This document shows, piece after piece, positions 34,797 to 46,982 of a stretch of DNA of 64,000 nt. Origin of the DNA: Argopecten irradians (taxonomy: Eukaryota > Mollusca > Bivalvia > Pectinida > Pectinidae). Within the stretch, counting starts at the first letter, position 1. Each line of letters begins with the position of its first letter. The stretch spans positions 32,117,331 through 32,181,330 of the forward strand of contig NC_091143.1 in NCBI RefSeq assembly GCF_041381155.1, read 5' to 3'. The notes beneath the pieces are model-generated. The model had not been told where the DNA came from, did not search any database, and worked only from the letters and a program-made list of their open reading frames with translations. Position numbers and translations under genes: made by a program.

Positions 34797-35143
34797 TTAA
34801 AGTGAACAGTCGGGCAAGAATGGCTAATGTCGGTAAAAATGGTGTGAATGTATCCAGTATAATTTCTTATGGAATAGAAAAATAAACTTTCTCGTCAAAA
34901 TCTGTCTGCGTATGTAGAAATTAATTTAATGTATAGGAATCCTAAAACGTCCTCCCGACTGACTATGTCCGTGGTTACATTTCCACGCAGCCTCGCTTTC
35001 AATGCTTTCAACTTTTCTTTATTTCAATGGTCAGAACTGGGAAACGTAAGCAGACCTTGACCGTCGTATTAATATATGAGAACTTTTGGAAGGCCAATGA
35101 ACGCATTTAGACTGGTTTTCTTTGCCCGACTATTCTTTTTAAG
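34797..35143. mobile_element. MITE with AGTCGGGCAA termini
   Basis: The left end TAAAGTGAACAGTCGGGCAA and the right end TTTGCCCGACTATTCTTTTTA are inverted repeats of about 20 bp. Flanks on both sides share AAGTGAATCTTTTTT, so the element sits in a local duplication. About 347 bp, non-coding. Confidence 0.65.
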
Positions 35144-35218
35144 TGAATCTTTTTTATAATGAAGGTTTCATAATGATGGCAAAAGAAGATAATGATACCT
35201 GATGAGTCAGAAAAGATT

Positions 35219-35260
35219 CACAGTAAAACTCGAATATAACGAACTCGATTAAAACGTTTT
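35219..35260 (+). mobile_element. Possible pogo/Tigger-like end
   Basis: ACAGTAAAACTCGAATATAA then CGAACTCGATTA resembles the terminal sequence of pogo/Tigger elements. No partner end was identified. Confidence 0.3.
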
Positions 35261-36681
35261 TTGATTTGTTGCACCACTATATGCTATCATTAGTATAACC
35301 ATATGTATAACAAATTTTATGTAACGATTTTTTGTTCATAACTAACTCGTCCATTGACCTCATTTTAGTAGTAATTATTACGAATCGCGAAAATTATAGA
35401 TACATTTATGAGGACAACTTCAATATAAATATCTTAGATTTTTATCTATGTTTTTAAGGAAAAGGTATTTTTTATGAAAACAATCTTATCTGACAATAAA
35501 TTTAAGTTTCTATCTAGTTGACAATCTTTTCTATTCTTTTAACATTATGTCAAATTTGAGAACGAAATTACGTATAACCATATCAAAATGCTTGATTATC
35601 TTAATTAGATTTATTTATTTAACTAATTGTTTTTCCAGGTTCGTTGCCATTCCTTATAAACAAGATTCCCTGTCTGTACTATAGATGCATGTTTATTTTC
35701 ATTCATTGATATGAGATGTATATAAACTGCGACAAACATGCTAATATGTTATCAGATATATTTATAAGATTTATTAACATATTTGGAGTAAATTGAAGCT
35801 ATGTATTGGTTGGTAACTTACGTCTGATAAACAGTCGGGGTGGGTTGACCTCACTTGCATGCGAGATGTTGGTGTGAATGTCTGTATATTTTGAGAGCTG
35901 TGTGTGTTTGTGTGGTGTATTTTGTGTATTGGACATCAGTATTGAAATGTTTTAGCATGATATAATATGAACTCTCTCTTTCAAATATAGGGTATCACAA
36001 ATCATCAACTTTATAATATTCTTATAGGCAAATGATGACTTTTGCCATAGATTCACAGGAAACAATTAATACAGGATATCAACATTATTTTGAAAATTCC
36101 GTTTAAATAGAGTTCGTTATGATCATTTTTTTTATTGTACTGAGTAATTTCATAATTATTCAAAAAGTTGCATTTACAACTTTGGTTTTGGCTCATTGGT
36201 CCTTGAATTACAACTTCATCCACTGTACCACATATTTTCCTTTTCTAACATTATCAATCTGTTATCAAAGTTTTAATCTAATAACAAATGGTGAAGAAGT
36301 CAGATCGCGGAAATTTAAAACTGCTCGAATTAAATTTTCTGTTCATTTTTTTTTAGTTTTTGATGTGAAAGGGGGTAAAATCGCGGAAATCATTATCCGC
36401 GTAACTCTCCGGCTTTAAGGTATATGCTAGAAAATCGAGAAATATATTGTTACCCTTTTTTGTAAACGCCTATTCATTTATGGAGTTGATAAGTAGTAAT
36501 AACTTATATCTTTAATTTCTGCTGATATCGATGACGATATAATAAATCCACATAAAACATTTATGTGATAAACTGTTCACTACTCTATTTTCGCGTATAC
36601 AGTATTTTGCTTCTTTATTTTTAACATATCAACGAAAACTTTTTTAGCAATCAAAGGCTCTTACAATCGTGTATTCCATCA
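35261..36681. other. No firm gene
   Basis: A splice-bounded minus-strand exon candidate at 35822-35881 is described in findings. The rest is AT-rich. Confidence 0.3.
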
Positions 36682-36748
36682 GCCCTGCAGGTAGGGCTTT
36701 AGAATCGTACCTGCTTTTGCATAATGTCGTTAAAGACGACTAAAGGTA
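36682..36748 (+). mobile_element. SINE-1 head fragment
   Basis: AGCCCTGCAGGTAGGGCTTT, AATCGTACCTGCT and AAGACGACTAAAGGTAG match the first 65 bases of the consensus. Confidence 0.65.
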
Positions 36749-36880
36749 GAGTTGTAAAATCCGCTTAAGCTCTGATTTTTTTCTTCAGATTTTGCAGTGT
36801 TGATGGTCTAGGAACATAACTTCTTTATATGTGCTTTTCATCTATTTTTTATTTTTTTTTAAAAGGCATAAAGGGCTTAA

Positions 36881-38286
36881 AGATGCTCCACCGCCGACAA
36901 ATAGTATTTTTTCACTATCAAAAACAGGAGCAGACGATTTAGTATTTTTCTTCAGTTACAAAATTTACTTACTATACACCATTACAGACATGTTAACCTT
37001 TGGAGACCAAAAAGAGGTAGATTTTTGACTCAAAAGCGGTAGCATTGCACGCGGCATTTTTCGCGGCGCGTCAGAGAGATGTAAATATCAATAATATGCA
37101 AAATAATTACAAAAAACATATTTTGTTAACAAATGTGGTTTTAACTTTGATTATCACCATAGGCGTTGGTGGCTCATTTTGCATTTTTTAATGTTAATTA
37201 AGGCTTACATTACATTTAGAAGATGAAAAATGCCAATAAAAATATTACATACTTTTATTTCAATGCTATTTAGCCTATCACCTTTTTACCTTTTTTTTTA
37301 CTTATTTTTCCCCCCACTTTTTTTGTAATACATACTGGACTCATTTTCTTTTAATTTATGCAAGAAAAAATACAAATATTTGTTTCTAAAATTTACACAA
37401 ATATTCTAGAGAAATAATCCCCTTGCAAATTTTTTTTTTAGTAAAATCCTGAAAATTTATACGAATCCGGCTCCTCTATTAGAATCACCCCATTTCCAAA
37501 ATGGCGGCCATTACGATTGCAAAGTTTGTGACTTTCAGCAGACACTATACACCTATTTTACATTAAAAACGTGAGTAAATCATTTCAATTATAAGTAGTG
37601 TTTGGTTTTGAAATGATGCTAACTAATTTTAGGCACAAAATGTATTGAAAGGCCAGATGATTGCTTCCTTAGGTAGGCCTACGTAATACACATCGTTACA
37701 CTCAGACATGTGAAATAAGTGACACCATCAAGCCAAGGTGGAACTAGCCCCAGGCTGCTAATTAGCACCAGTGGGTGTTGGTCAGGGAGTGTTCACACCT
37801 CCTTTGTTTACTTAATTATCAAGCCAATCCCCCTTATCTGTCTGGTATGCATATTGAAGCCGCCATGGCAGCCCCAACCGTCTATATAAATTTCAGATAT
37901 CGGAAGAAAAAAATTTAAGAAAGATGTTTTGAAGAAATCGGAATATTTGGATAGTAAAGCGGTAGGCGGAATATCAGTCTCAAAAGCGGTAGACTTCCGC
38001 CTGAATCGGTAGGGTTAACATGTCTGCCATTACCACCATTGAAAAGTTGGAGCTTCTAATTCTACGTCAAGTTAGAAATATGAAAAATAATTAATTGCAT
38101 CCCGAAAAAATTCCGACGCACTATATCCTTTATGGAATGAAGTACTGATTGCGCATGCACCAAAGGCAAAATGAAAAAAAAAAAATATTATTTTTGTGTT
38201 AATTAGACATACATACACACGATTGAACACCAATTATTGTTCAAATAATGAATATCATTCATGCTCTATCGGCGTTGGAGCATCTT
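36881..38286 (+). mobile_element. PIF/Harbinger-like MITE, copy 2, split by an insertion
   Basis: The ends AGATGCTCCACCGCCGACA and TCGGCGTTGGAGCATCTT are flanked by TAA on both sides, the TWA target type of PIF/Harbinger. The element is interrupted at 36985-38026; joined outer parts give the same length (about 360 bp) and order as the other copies. Confidence 0.8.
36985..38026 (+). mobile_element. About 1.04-kb TIR element nested in the Harbinger-like MITE
   Basis: Termini are CAGACATGTTAACC and GGTTAACATGTCTG (14-bp perfect inverted repeat). CCATTA is duplicated on both sides (36979-36984 and 38027-38032), and removing the insert plus one CCATTA restores the uninterrupted order seen at 41250. 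Both subterminal regions carry CTCAAAAGCGGTAG (37030 and 37979), in direct orientation. No transposase is encoded. TTAA lies eight bases inside each end, so a piggyBac origin was considered, but the sibling empty sites favour the CAGACATG ends. Superfamily left open. Confidence 0.7.
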
Positions 38287-38675
38287 TAAATGACGTTTTC
38301 TAACAATACTTTAGGTATGTGGCAAGGGGACCTTTTGTGTCCACCTTTTGATTATTTTATACTCATTTATAATGACATTACTAATTATTTTACTACAAAA
38401 TGATTTTAGAAAAAAAAATGGCAGGATAAAAATTTAGGATATTGGGTTTGTTCGAAATGTTTGGCATGTTATCGATGTTATTAACACTTTTAAACCATCT
38501 TAAAACATGCTATAGGTATAATCTTAATATCGGATATTTTTTCCAAAAAAAAAAAAAAAAAAAAAAAATCCAGGAAAAGGGCATTTATAGGCTGAAGTGT
38601 AGCCAGGAGAATTTTTAAAAAATCAATATTTGCCCTAATTTGCCCCATATGAATGTTAATTCAAAATTGACCATA

Positions 38676-38757
38676 GACTGCATACAAGGGAGGCCGTCCT
38701 TACATGACCATGGAATCCCGATGTAAATAGGATGTTAAATTAATCAAACAAAAACAC
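38676..38757 (+). mobile_element. SINE-1 3' tail fragment
   Basis: CATACAAGGGAGGCCGTCCT, TACATGACCATGG and AATTAATCAAACAAAA match the tail. Confidence 0.65.
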
Positions 38758-39827
38758 CATAATAAAACAACAATTAGTGATAGAATTTTGTAAATTAACA
38801 TATATACTATACAATTAATGCATTTTTATTCTTGCATTTTCATTAACTGTAAAAAAACCACTTAGCTCTTTTTTTATATTAGAAATCAAATAATATTTAG
38901 TAAAAATATATATTTTCGTCAGCAACTCAATTTCAAAATATACAAATTAAGATTATCTATCAATGTAGATAAAAACTTCATGTATCTTAAATTGAAATTA
39001 AAATGATTTTGAGAGGAATAGAGTTACACTTAATTTTCAAATATAATATAATTATGTTTAATCTAAAAATAATAGCAACAACACAATGGATACAATGACA
39101 ACACTTTATTGTAAAATGTTACTCATTTGGCCTACCCCACAACCCATTTATACCAATTTTCACTTAATTTTGAAATCATTAAAATTTTGGCCAATCACAG
39201 GCCTAAATTTTTTTACCATGGCAACCAATGTTTTCAAAGGCATTACCATGATATTCAGCATCTAAAATTATTACTGTACACTAATTTTCTCTTACAACAG
39301 ACTCTTGAATCATAAACTGGAAATGTATAGCTAAGTGGTCCGTTGCTATCTGCACTTTCTATTTTCTAGTCATTCAAAAACTGTTTCCCCCGGATGTTAA
39401 TCTGGAAACTAATTTTAATAACAAGAGGTGAAATTGTGGACAAAACCCCTAATAGGGTGAAATGAGACGACAAAGAGCAATGTTTCATTCTCAGTTTTTT
39501 CCAAAAGTGTTAATTTTCGTATTTTTTTTTATTTCAAACAAAACTGTTTGTTACAAATCGAAAAAAAAGACTTATATATAAAGTAAACCATCTACTGAAA
39601 TGGTTTATGAATAAACATGTAGAATATTTAACGAAGGATAAGGTATTTTGGTATGTTTGAGCAGTGAGTTTTGACGAAAATGAATATGAAAAATTCAGGC
39701 CCTTCTGCCTTTTTAAAATCACAAAAGGAAAACTAGTGTCATTTTAAAGGGAAAATTTGTAGTATTTTTGATTTAGCGGTTTATATGGGATTTTTAATTA
39801 GTTTCAACACCACTTTAGATATTGTAT
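38758..39827. other. No gene recognised
   Basis: AT-rich intergenic or intronic DNA. Confidence 0.4.
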
Positions 39828-40015
39828 TTTCTCTTCTTCTTAACCGCCTTTCTTCTTCCTAACATTGATACTGCTTTACATTTTTGCTTTTGTGTGACTG
39901 CTTCAGTGAGATAGCATTATTAAAAAGAGGAAATTTCCACTATTACAAAGAGACATAACATGAATATACCGCAGCCTCCCAAATCACACACCACAGCACA
40001 TTGCTTGTAAATGTG
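39828..40015 (+). mobile_element. SINE-1 fragment with internal deletions
   Basis: The head piece TTCTCTTCTTCTTAACCGCC is joined to GACTGCTTCAGTGAGATAGC and GAATATACCGCAGCCTCCC; the 3' end is missing. Confidence 0.6.
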
Positions 40016-40558
40016 ATTTGGTTTGCAGTAATAACTGTCACTTACTTTCGTTTCTGTATTTAAGCTTTTTTTTTTCTTTACCAAATATCTACGCAGTTAA
40101 AAAGCAAAGTTGCATCGCCTGTAACAGCCTATATAATTCCTACCATAATGGAACGATTTTTAAATCTTTTATTCAATTTTAATGAAAACCGTGATTGGTC
40201 TGCTTGCACACCGCCGTTATACCCAATAGACTGGAAGCTTACGCTGTGAAACAGCATGGTTCGAAATTTACATCCTGTTTAAGGAACAATAGCATCACGT
40301 TATTCCTACATCATTCAAATCACCTGTCTTTTACTTTTGTAACTATTCCATGCTTTTAGAATTGGATATCATATATCCACAGTTATTGTATTTCGCATAA
40401 GGATCAATTTGATTTAAAAGTGTCACGAAAACCAACATTTCAAGATTTATGTTATTTAAAAAAGACGGTATTTTATAGCCATTTATGGGCTTTTTATGTA
40501 AGTTTATGTAAAATGCTGTATTTCTATGAAAGTTTTTGTATATTCCTATATATATACG

Positions 40559-41091
40559 AGCCCTGCAGGTAGGGCGTAAAAATCGGACAGGCTGCCCCTA
40601 TTGCATGATCGTAAAAGGCGACTAAATTTAGGATCTAATCTTTTCTCTTCTTCCTAACTGACTTTGTCTTTCCTAATGCCTCCCTTGGCACCGCCTCACT
40701 TTTGGCCTTGAGTTAAGCGTTCGCCCCTGTGAGAAAGGCTCTGGGTTCTGTCCCCTGGACAAGACACACCAAAGACTATGAAAGTGGTAGTTTCAGCTCC
40801 TGCTTAGCGCTCAGCATACAGGGAGTGGGACGACTGGTTCACCTGTTGTTATTATAATGTGACCGGCTGGGGTTTGTTGCTTGGTGTCTTCGGCGGCATG
40901 TTTCGGTGATATAGCACTATAAAAAGGGCAACAGTTCCACTATGAAAGAAGACACTACATGAATATACCGCACTCTACCAAAAAACGCACCTCGTACAGC
41001 ATATACGCAACACACCGCATACATGGGATGCCGTCCTTACATGACCATAGCTGTTAATAGGACGTTAATTAATCAAACAAATAAACAAACA
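40559..41091 (+). mobile_element. SINE-1, full length, representative copy
   Basis: Runs from GCCCTGCAGGTAGGGCGTAA to the AATCAAACAAATAAACAAAC tail, about 533 bp. The tRNA-like head contains GAGTTAAGCGTTCGCCCCTG and the B-box-like GGGTTCTGTCCC; the 3' tail is shared with SINE-2. Little decay, so a relatively young copy. Confidence 0.9.
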
Positions 41092-41154
41092 CATTCCTAT
41101 ATTTCTATGAGCAAATTTAAGTAGATTCCTATATTTCTATGGGAAAAAATTTAA

Positions 41155-41505
41155 AGATGCTCCACCGTTGACAAATGGTATTTTTTCACTATCAAAAACA
41201 GGAGCAGACGATTTGGTATTTTTCATCAGTTACAAAAGTTAATTACTTAACACCATTACCACCATTGGAAAGTTTGAGCTTCTAATTTTGCTTCAAGATA
41301 AGAATATCAGAAATAATTAATTGCACCCCGAAATAAATCCGTGGCACCATATCCTATATGGAATGAATTATTGATTGCGCATGCACCAAAAGCAAAATAA
41401 ATTATTCTATATTTCATTATAGTCATATATATATATATACACGATTAAACACCAATTGTTCAAATGATGTGTATCATTTATGGTCTGTCGGCGATGGAGC
41501 ATCTA
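41155..41505 (+). mobile_element. PIF/Harbinger-like MITE, copy 3, TAA target duplication
   Basis: AGATGCTCCACCGTTGACA to TGTCGGCGATGGAGCATCTA, flanked by TAA (41152-41154 and 41506-41508). Removing it restores the minisatellite reading AATTTAAGTAG, which directly supports a 3-bp TAA duplication. Confidence 0.85.
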
Positions 41506-41640
41506 TAAGTAGAATCCTATAGTTCTATGAGAAAATTAAAGTTGATTCCTATATTTCTATGAGAAAATTTAAGTAGATTCCTATATTTCTTTGAGAGATT
41601 TGATATAGATGCCTATACTTCTAGCAGATAGTTTATGTAG

Positions 41641-42096
41641 GCGTAACACGTTGCACAATCCTTGTAATGACAATAACATAGATCGAAATGAAATAAAAAA
41701 AATTCCTATTGCAGCATCAATTGACAATGTTTGTAACATTACGACTCAAATAACAACAACAACTAAAAAAATTAAACAATTATCACATACTGATGTCTTC
41801 CTGAACTTAACATCTGAAGTCTACATTGAACCTATGAATGTTTATTACAAATCAATAATTTTATTCATGAAATAAATTCTTATTCGAGAACGTGGTCCTG
41901 TTTGTTTTAATTTTTGTTTGCTTTATATAAAATTATATCAGTTTTATACTTAAATCATGTTCAACTTTCTGTATTGTTTATATTAGTAAATATTATCATA
42001 TGAAATTCGTCTTGTCGATGTTGATTGAATTGGAGCAAAAGTAAACAAAAATCGGATAATACCCAGATTCTGATACAAATAGTCTTTGACGATACT
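41641..42096. other. No gene recognised
   Basis: AT-rich. Confidence 0.4.
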
Positions 42097-42264
42097 GTAA
42101 ACCAAGGTATTTTCGTGGATACTAAATTTCGCGAATTTAAGCCTAACGATTTATTCCGGCGATCTGAATCTACTTATTTGTGCTTGAATGAAGTTCGCAG
42201 TGATTTATTTCGCGATTTTTATCGCCCGCGAAAAATAATCACATGCGAAAATATGTTGGTTTAC
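42097..42264. mobile_element. Short MITE with GTAAACCAA termini
   Basis: The left end GTAAACCAAGGTATTTTCG and the complement of the right end (GTAAACCAACATATTTTCG) form a 19-bp TIR with three mismatches. The interior is rich in CGCGAA motifs. About 168 bp. Confidence 0.75.
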
Positions 42265-44426
42265 ACCTTCTTTGTCTAATTAGTAACCAGAATATAATGT
42301 CATCTGTTTCTGATACGGTAATCAAAGAAAATTCTTGAAATCATGCTATTACAGCATATTTTGCAGTGTTTATGTGCATTTCGCAATAATGACAAGTTCA
42401 GTCTACACATAATACTTAAAGTACATAACACATTATGGTTGTTTGTCATCTCATTGTCGAACTAAGGATTCTTGAAAATCGTCTAATCGTACATGTTATA
42501 CACGATCTCATGTCAGGAAATGTCACGTGTCTGTCATACGACAACCACATGCTAACACTACTCGTGTAGAAGAGATTTATAAGGTTTTCATTATCAGATT
42601 TCTCGAACTTCATTCGGCGATGAAATGTAACATGTGAAATCATATAACAGACAAAATGGTTCTTCAGCCCAAATTATATTTAACACCATAGACAGACTCA
42701 GGTTGTGATAGCAGACGAACAAATAGGTTAATTTATTCAATACAAGTCAGTTCAGTACATAGGATCCCCACGCACGGTTGAATGTCAAGGTCTTTACTGT
42801 AGCCATGACGTCACGTTAGTAAATAGACAATATGAAAGATACAAGATTGCTTCTAATCGATTTCCAGCCGACTGCACGAGAGGTCCTTTTGTCATTTGTT
42901 TATTGTTTTACTGACGACAGGCTACATATCGACGAATGTAAACAATATTATATTACTCTATTGTTTTAAGGCTCTGTCAATCAGTGGTATATATATTTTG
43001 GCATTTCCATAGATAACATTCGGTGCAGATGTATATTTTTTGCGAGGGGATAATCGAACTATTCACTATTGTGATGATTTTTGCGCAATTTATTGATTCG
43101 TTTTATAGGTAGATGAAACTGAAGAAAACGTAAATAAATATCAGTAAAATATAAGGTTTTATTGGCAATATTGGTCAATCAGAAAACAACGTGTTCAATG
43201 AAAATATCGGTATGGAGGGAAAAACATTTTATGAAATATCAAACCAAAAATATAAAGTTACGTGACTCTTTACTATTAATTTTTCATTTTCAATATTTGA
43301 ATCATTCGATTATTTTATGTATTTTCCCACGAAATGTATGCCCTATGTCTGGAAATTAATAGTAAGATGAAAAATCGCGACTGATTGAAAATACATGAAT
43401 CGGTATTAGTTTAGACCTAGAATTGAGACGAAGAAAGGTAACAAATAGAATATTTCTTGTTGTATAACAGTTATATTTAAATTCTTACGATGTAAAGTGA
43501 TATTCAAAGTTTCCATCTAAATCTACTAAATATAACGGTAATTCATCAAGAAGCAAGGAATGTCCTCTATTTACAGTGAAAAATTGTCACGTACCTGTCA
43601 TACGCCAACTACATGCTATCACTAAAATGTTTGCGCACAGATATTCACACTGCGAAAAATTGCATTTAAACAGTACGTAATTTTTATTTCGAGAAAACGA
43701 AGAAATAAACTATCTTAAAATGTGCTAATCTGCTGATGTCAAAATGGTAACATTTTGGCAGTTATGCAAATATAAACTTCACTTTTGTTCAATTTATTTA
43801 GATAGTATGTGTTTAAGTGAATGTAAATATAGAGTTAAATTTGGATGTTTTCAATTTTTTTTTTATTTGCAAATGCAACATTTTGCCGATAGATCTAAAT
43901 TGTTGCAAATTGGGAGTAATTGATGTCTAATGAAAATAGTAATAATTAGGTCGGTGATTTTGTTACCCAGAGACACGGTTTTCTCCCATCACCTTGTATG
44001 GCAGTGATTTTTAACAGAACGCAAAACAAAGATAAACAAACTAGACGGACTTCAAAGTACGTTTCATTTATAAACTTTGTCTATTTTCACTTTTACCAGT
44101 GAAATACCTGTTGATAAATTAGAATTATTTTTAGTTTGGGAATGTGAGTCATGATAAGTCTATTGCTGTAGTCAATCATCAAGTGTACAATTTTTAAGTG
44201 CATTTCCGGTAGCTGTGTCTAATTTTAACTTGTTTGTGCACCCGTGTACAAACAAATTGCAATGTCGAGGTAACTTCCTTAAGTAAATCAGCCAATGGAA
44301 TGAATAACAATACCGAAAAACATGTCCTATTTTTTTAACTACTCAAATGTCGAGTACAGTGGTCCTGTATTTGGTTGATAGAAACGGTGTAAGATAGAAC
44401 AACAATATACAGGTCATGGAATATGA
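42265..44426. other. No gene recognised
   Basis: AT-rich; chance ORFs only. Confidence 0.4.
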
Positions 44427-44711
44427 TTTTGTTTGATTTATTGTCTTTAAGTCCTTATTAACAGCCAATGTCATTTAAGGACGACCTCCCGTGTATACGT
44501 CGTCTTATAAAGTGGAACTCTTGCCCTTTTTGTACTAGTGCTATATCACTGAAGCATGTCGCCGAAGACGGCAAGCAACATCCCTCACGCGGTCATATTA
44601 TACTGACAACGAGCGAACCAGTCGTCCCTCTCCTTTATTACTGAGCGCTAAGCATGATCAGTATCTACCACCTTTATACTTCGGTGTATCTCGACCAGGG
44701 GACAGAGCAAA
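44427..44711 (-). mobile_element. SINE-1, minus orientation, internal deletion
   Basis: The tail through GAAGCATGTCGCCGAAGACG, TATACTGACAACGAGCGAAC, TGAGCGCTAAGCATGATCAG and CGACCAGGGGACAGAGC. The head is absent. Confidence 0.75.
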
Positions 44712-45081
44712 TGGCAGACATTTCATGTAGGTAAAGGTACGTCAGTATGCAAGTTTCACTTGTTCAATAGCTTAAACATGTGCAAAACATGATTTCAAAG
44801 AAAATATGTCAATTTTGAAGCAGAATTCAATGCAAACATCCAGGCTTAAGTTCAGCTAGATGAAAATCTTTAAAATACATGTATTTAATTAACATGTTTT
44901 TGAGATGATCTCCTTCAAAACCAGCTCTAGAGACCAGACTTGAAAACTACATTTCACCTGAACAGTGGCAAACGTGGACATTATCGTCTATGAAAAATTA
45001 TTTGATTTCGTGTTCTCAAGAATAGAGATAGAAAAAAAAATATCACATCTTTTCTTTCCAAGTTGAAAATATGACATAAGA

Positions 45082-45130
45082 ACATGACCATAGCTGTTAA
45101 TTAGGACGTTAATTAATCAAACAAACAAAC
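45082..45130 (+). mobile_element. SINE-1 tail fragment
   Basis: ACATGACCATAGCTGTTAAT, TAGGACGTTAATTAATCAAA and CAAACAAAC only. Confidence 0.65.
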
Positions 45131-45204
45131 ATAAGAACAAATATATTTTGATGTGTTACTACATCCATACATGCGTCATTGTCTCGTGTACTTGCGTTTT
45201 AATT

Positions 45205-45693
45205 CGTACATGTAGGGTGTTAGAATTTGATCGTAAAAGGCGACTAAATTAAGGATATTATTGTTTCTCTTCTTCCTAACTAACTTTGGTTTTCCCTTGA
45301 CACCGTCTCGCTTTTGGTCTTGAGTTGAGCATTCGCCCCTGTAAGGAAGGCTCTGGGTTCTGTTCCGTGACTGAGACACACCAAAGTCTATAAAAATGGT
45401 AGTTTCTACTTCTGCTTAGCGCTCAGCATACAGGGAGTGGGACGACTGGTTCGCCCGTTGTCAGTATAATGTGACCGGGTGGGGTGTGTTACTTGGTGTT
45501 TACGGCGGTAAGCTTCAGTGTTATAGCACTATGAAAATGGCAACAGTCCTACTATACAAGAAGACACAACATGCTGCAGTCTTCCAAAACACACACCTTA
45601 CACAACATACACGCAACACACCGTATACATGGGGGGCCGTCCTTACATGACCATAGCTATTAATAGGACGTTAGTTAATTAAACAAACAAACC
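45205..45693 (+). mobile_element. SINE-1, near full length
   Basis: Complete order of blocks with a small head deletion (TACATGTAGGGTGTTAGAAT joined to TGATCGTAAAAGGCGACT) and the AAACAAACAAACC tail. Confidence 0.9.
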
Positions 45694-46639
45694 AGACCAT
45701 ATGATGATTAAACCTCACGGCGTGTTTATCGTTATTTGGCTCAGATTGGCTGAAAGACAAACTGATGGCGTAGCAAGGATCAAAGTAAATCAGTCTGTAA
45801 TAGTTATTGGTAAAGCAGAGACAAAACCAAAAAAGCTTACTAAAACAGACATATCTAATTATGATTGTCATGGCGCAAATCACGAACTACAAGTTTTTAA
45901 AGTACAACCTTTAAGTACAGTTAAACTTTACATCAGATGCCACTGGGACCAACACATTTGGCCGGTAAAGACAGGGTCTGGATTATATAGGTTTTAATTT
46001 CTGAAGGTTAAGAAGGAAAGTTACATACAGTTATGTCGGATTTGTCAAGGAACCGAATTAGAAACAGAACGGGTTTTGACATGTTTTAATAGAGATTTAA
46101 TGTTGTGTGAATGGTACAAAGATCTTTTATACTGTTAAACAAAATATTTGAAACAAAGAATAAAAGTATGAAACAAAGAACATGCATGTCATGTTGTAAA
46201 AATACGAGAACGAAATTTGAACTAGTTTTTTTCGTTTTTTTTTTAAACTTAATTTTACTTATTTCTACCAATGCGAGATTTATCAAAATAGACTACATAT
46301 CTCTGTGTCATATGTCAATCAATCAATCAATCAATCATCCTTAGGCACTTGTCAAAAGGAAACACGGTGTAATTTAACCTTAGAATCATAACAATTTCAA
46401 TACGAAAAAGTTAATGTTGATAAAGGTTTATTTTGTAGCTTGATTCTGTCGGTGTTGCGCCCCCTGATATGATTGTCTTATCTTTAAGATTTTTAAATAT
46501 GGAAAATTATTCATAAGCCAATGAATATGTAATACATGTACATGTCCTGAAGGATAACGTGGTTTGAAACTATCACTAACCTTTTCGTAGCCACAATAAC
46601 TTGCTTAATCATCCATGTTTAGTCGTCATGTATTAAATA
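45694..46639. other. Unassigned; ORF remnants
   Basis: A plus frame at 45701-45997 is open for 98 codons directly after the SINE tail. A second plus frame (about 46006-46140) reads LCRICQGTELETERVLTC..., faintly like the C-terminal Cys motif of some LINE reverse transcriptases. Both are too weak to call. An AATC microsatellite lies at about 46316-46336. Confidence 0.3.
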
Positions 46640-46890
46640 TATTTTTATCACATAATCCGCCTGATATCCAGTGATTTCGCCCGTGTATTATTTTTGCAAA
46701 TGTCACTAGTGTAATATGACATGGAGCGATTTTCATTGGCTGGAAATTCATTGCTAAGTTAGACAGAAACAATAAAATGACGTCAAGAAAAATGCCGTGA
46801 CGTCAGGATTACGAGGACCTCGGGGGAAAAATGGCGCCCTCTGCTGTATTTTCGAATTACGTTTTGACGTGAAATTCTTACTACATTATA

Positions 46891-46980
46891 TTGTATGTGG
46901 GTATTTGTAGTTATGCGATAAAAAGTATCGTAAATTTGTATGTGGGTATTTGTAGTTATGCGATAAAAAGTATCGTAAAT
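46891..46980 (+). repeat. Perfect or near-perfect 2 x 45-bp tandem duplication
   Basis: TTGTATGTGGGTATTTGTAG plus TTATGCGATAAAAAGTATCG occurs twice back to back. Confidence 0.9.
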
Positions 46981-46982
46981 TT

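Larger units (their letters stand above)
40500..41640 (+). repeat. About 34-bp minisatellite (ATTCCTATATTTCTATGAG) split by two insertions
   Basis: Units of about 30-35 bp (ATTCCTATATTTCTATGAG plus AAAATTTAAGTAG) occur before 40558, between 41092 and 41150, and from 41506 to about 41620. A full SINE-1 (40559-41091) and a Harbinger-like MITE (41155-41505) separate them. Confidence 0.8.

Noticed and set aside
36993-38018. piggyBac-type element bounded by TTAA
   Set aside because: Sibling MITE copies lack the flanking CAGACATG/CATGTCTG, so these bases belong to the insert and the duplication is CCATTA.
46006-46140. Possible LINE reverse-transcriptase C-terminal Cys motif (LCRICQGTELETERVLTC)
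   Set aside because: Only one short motif, with no neighbouring reverse-transcriptase or endonuclease blocks.
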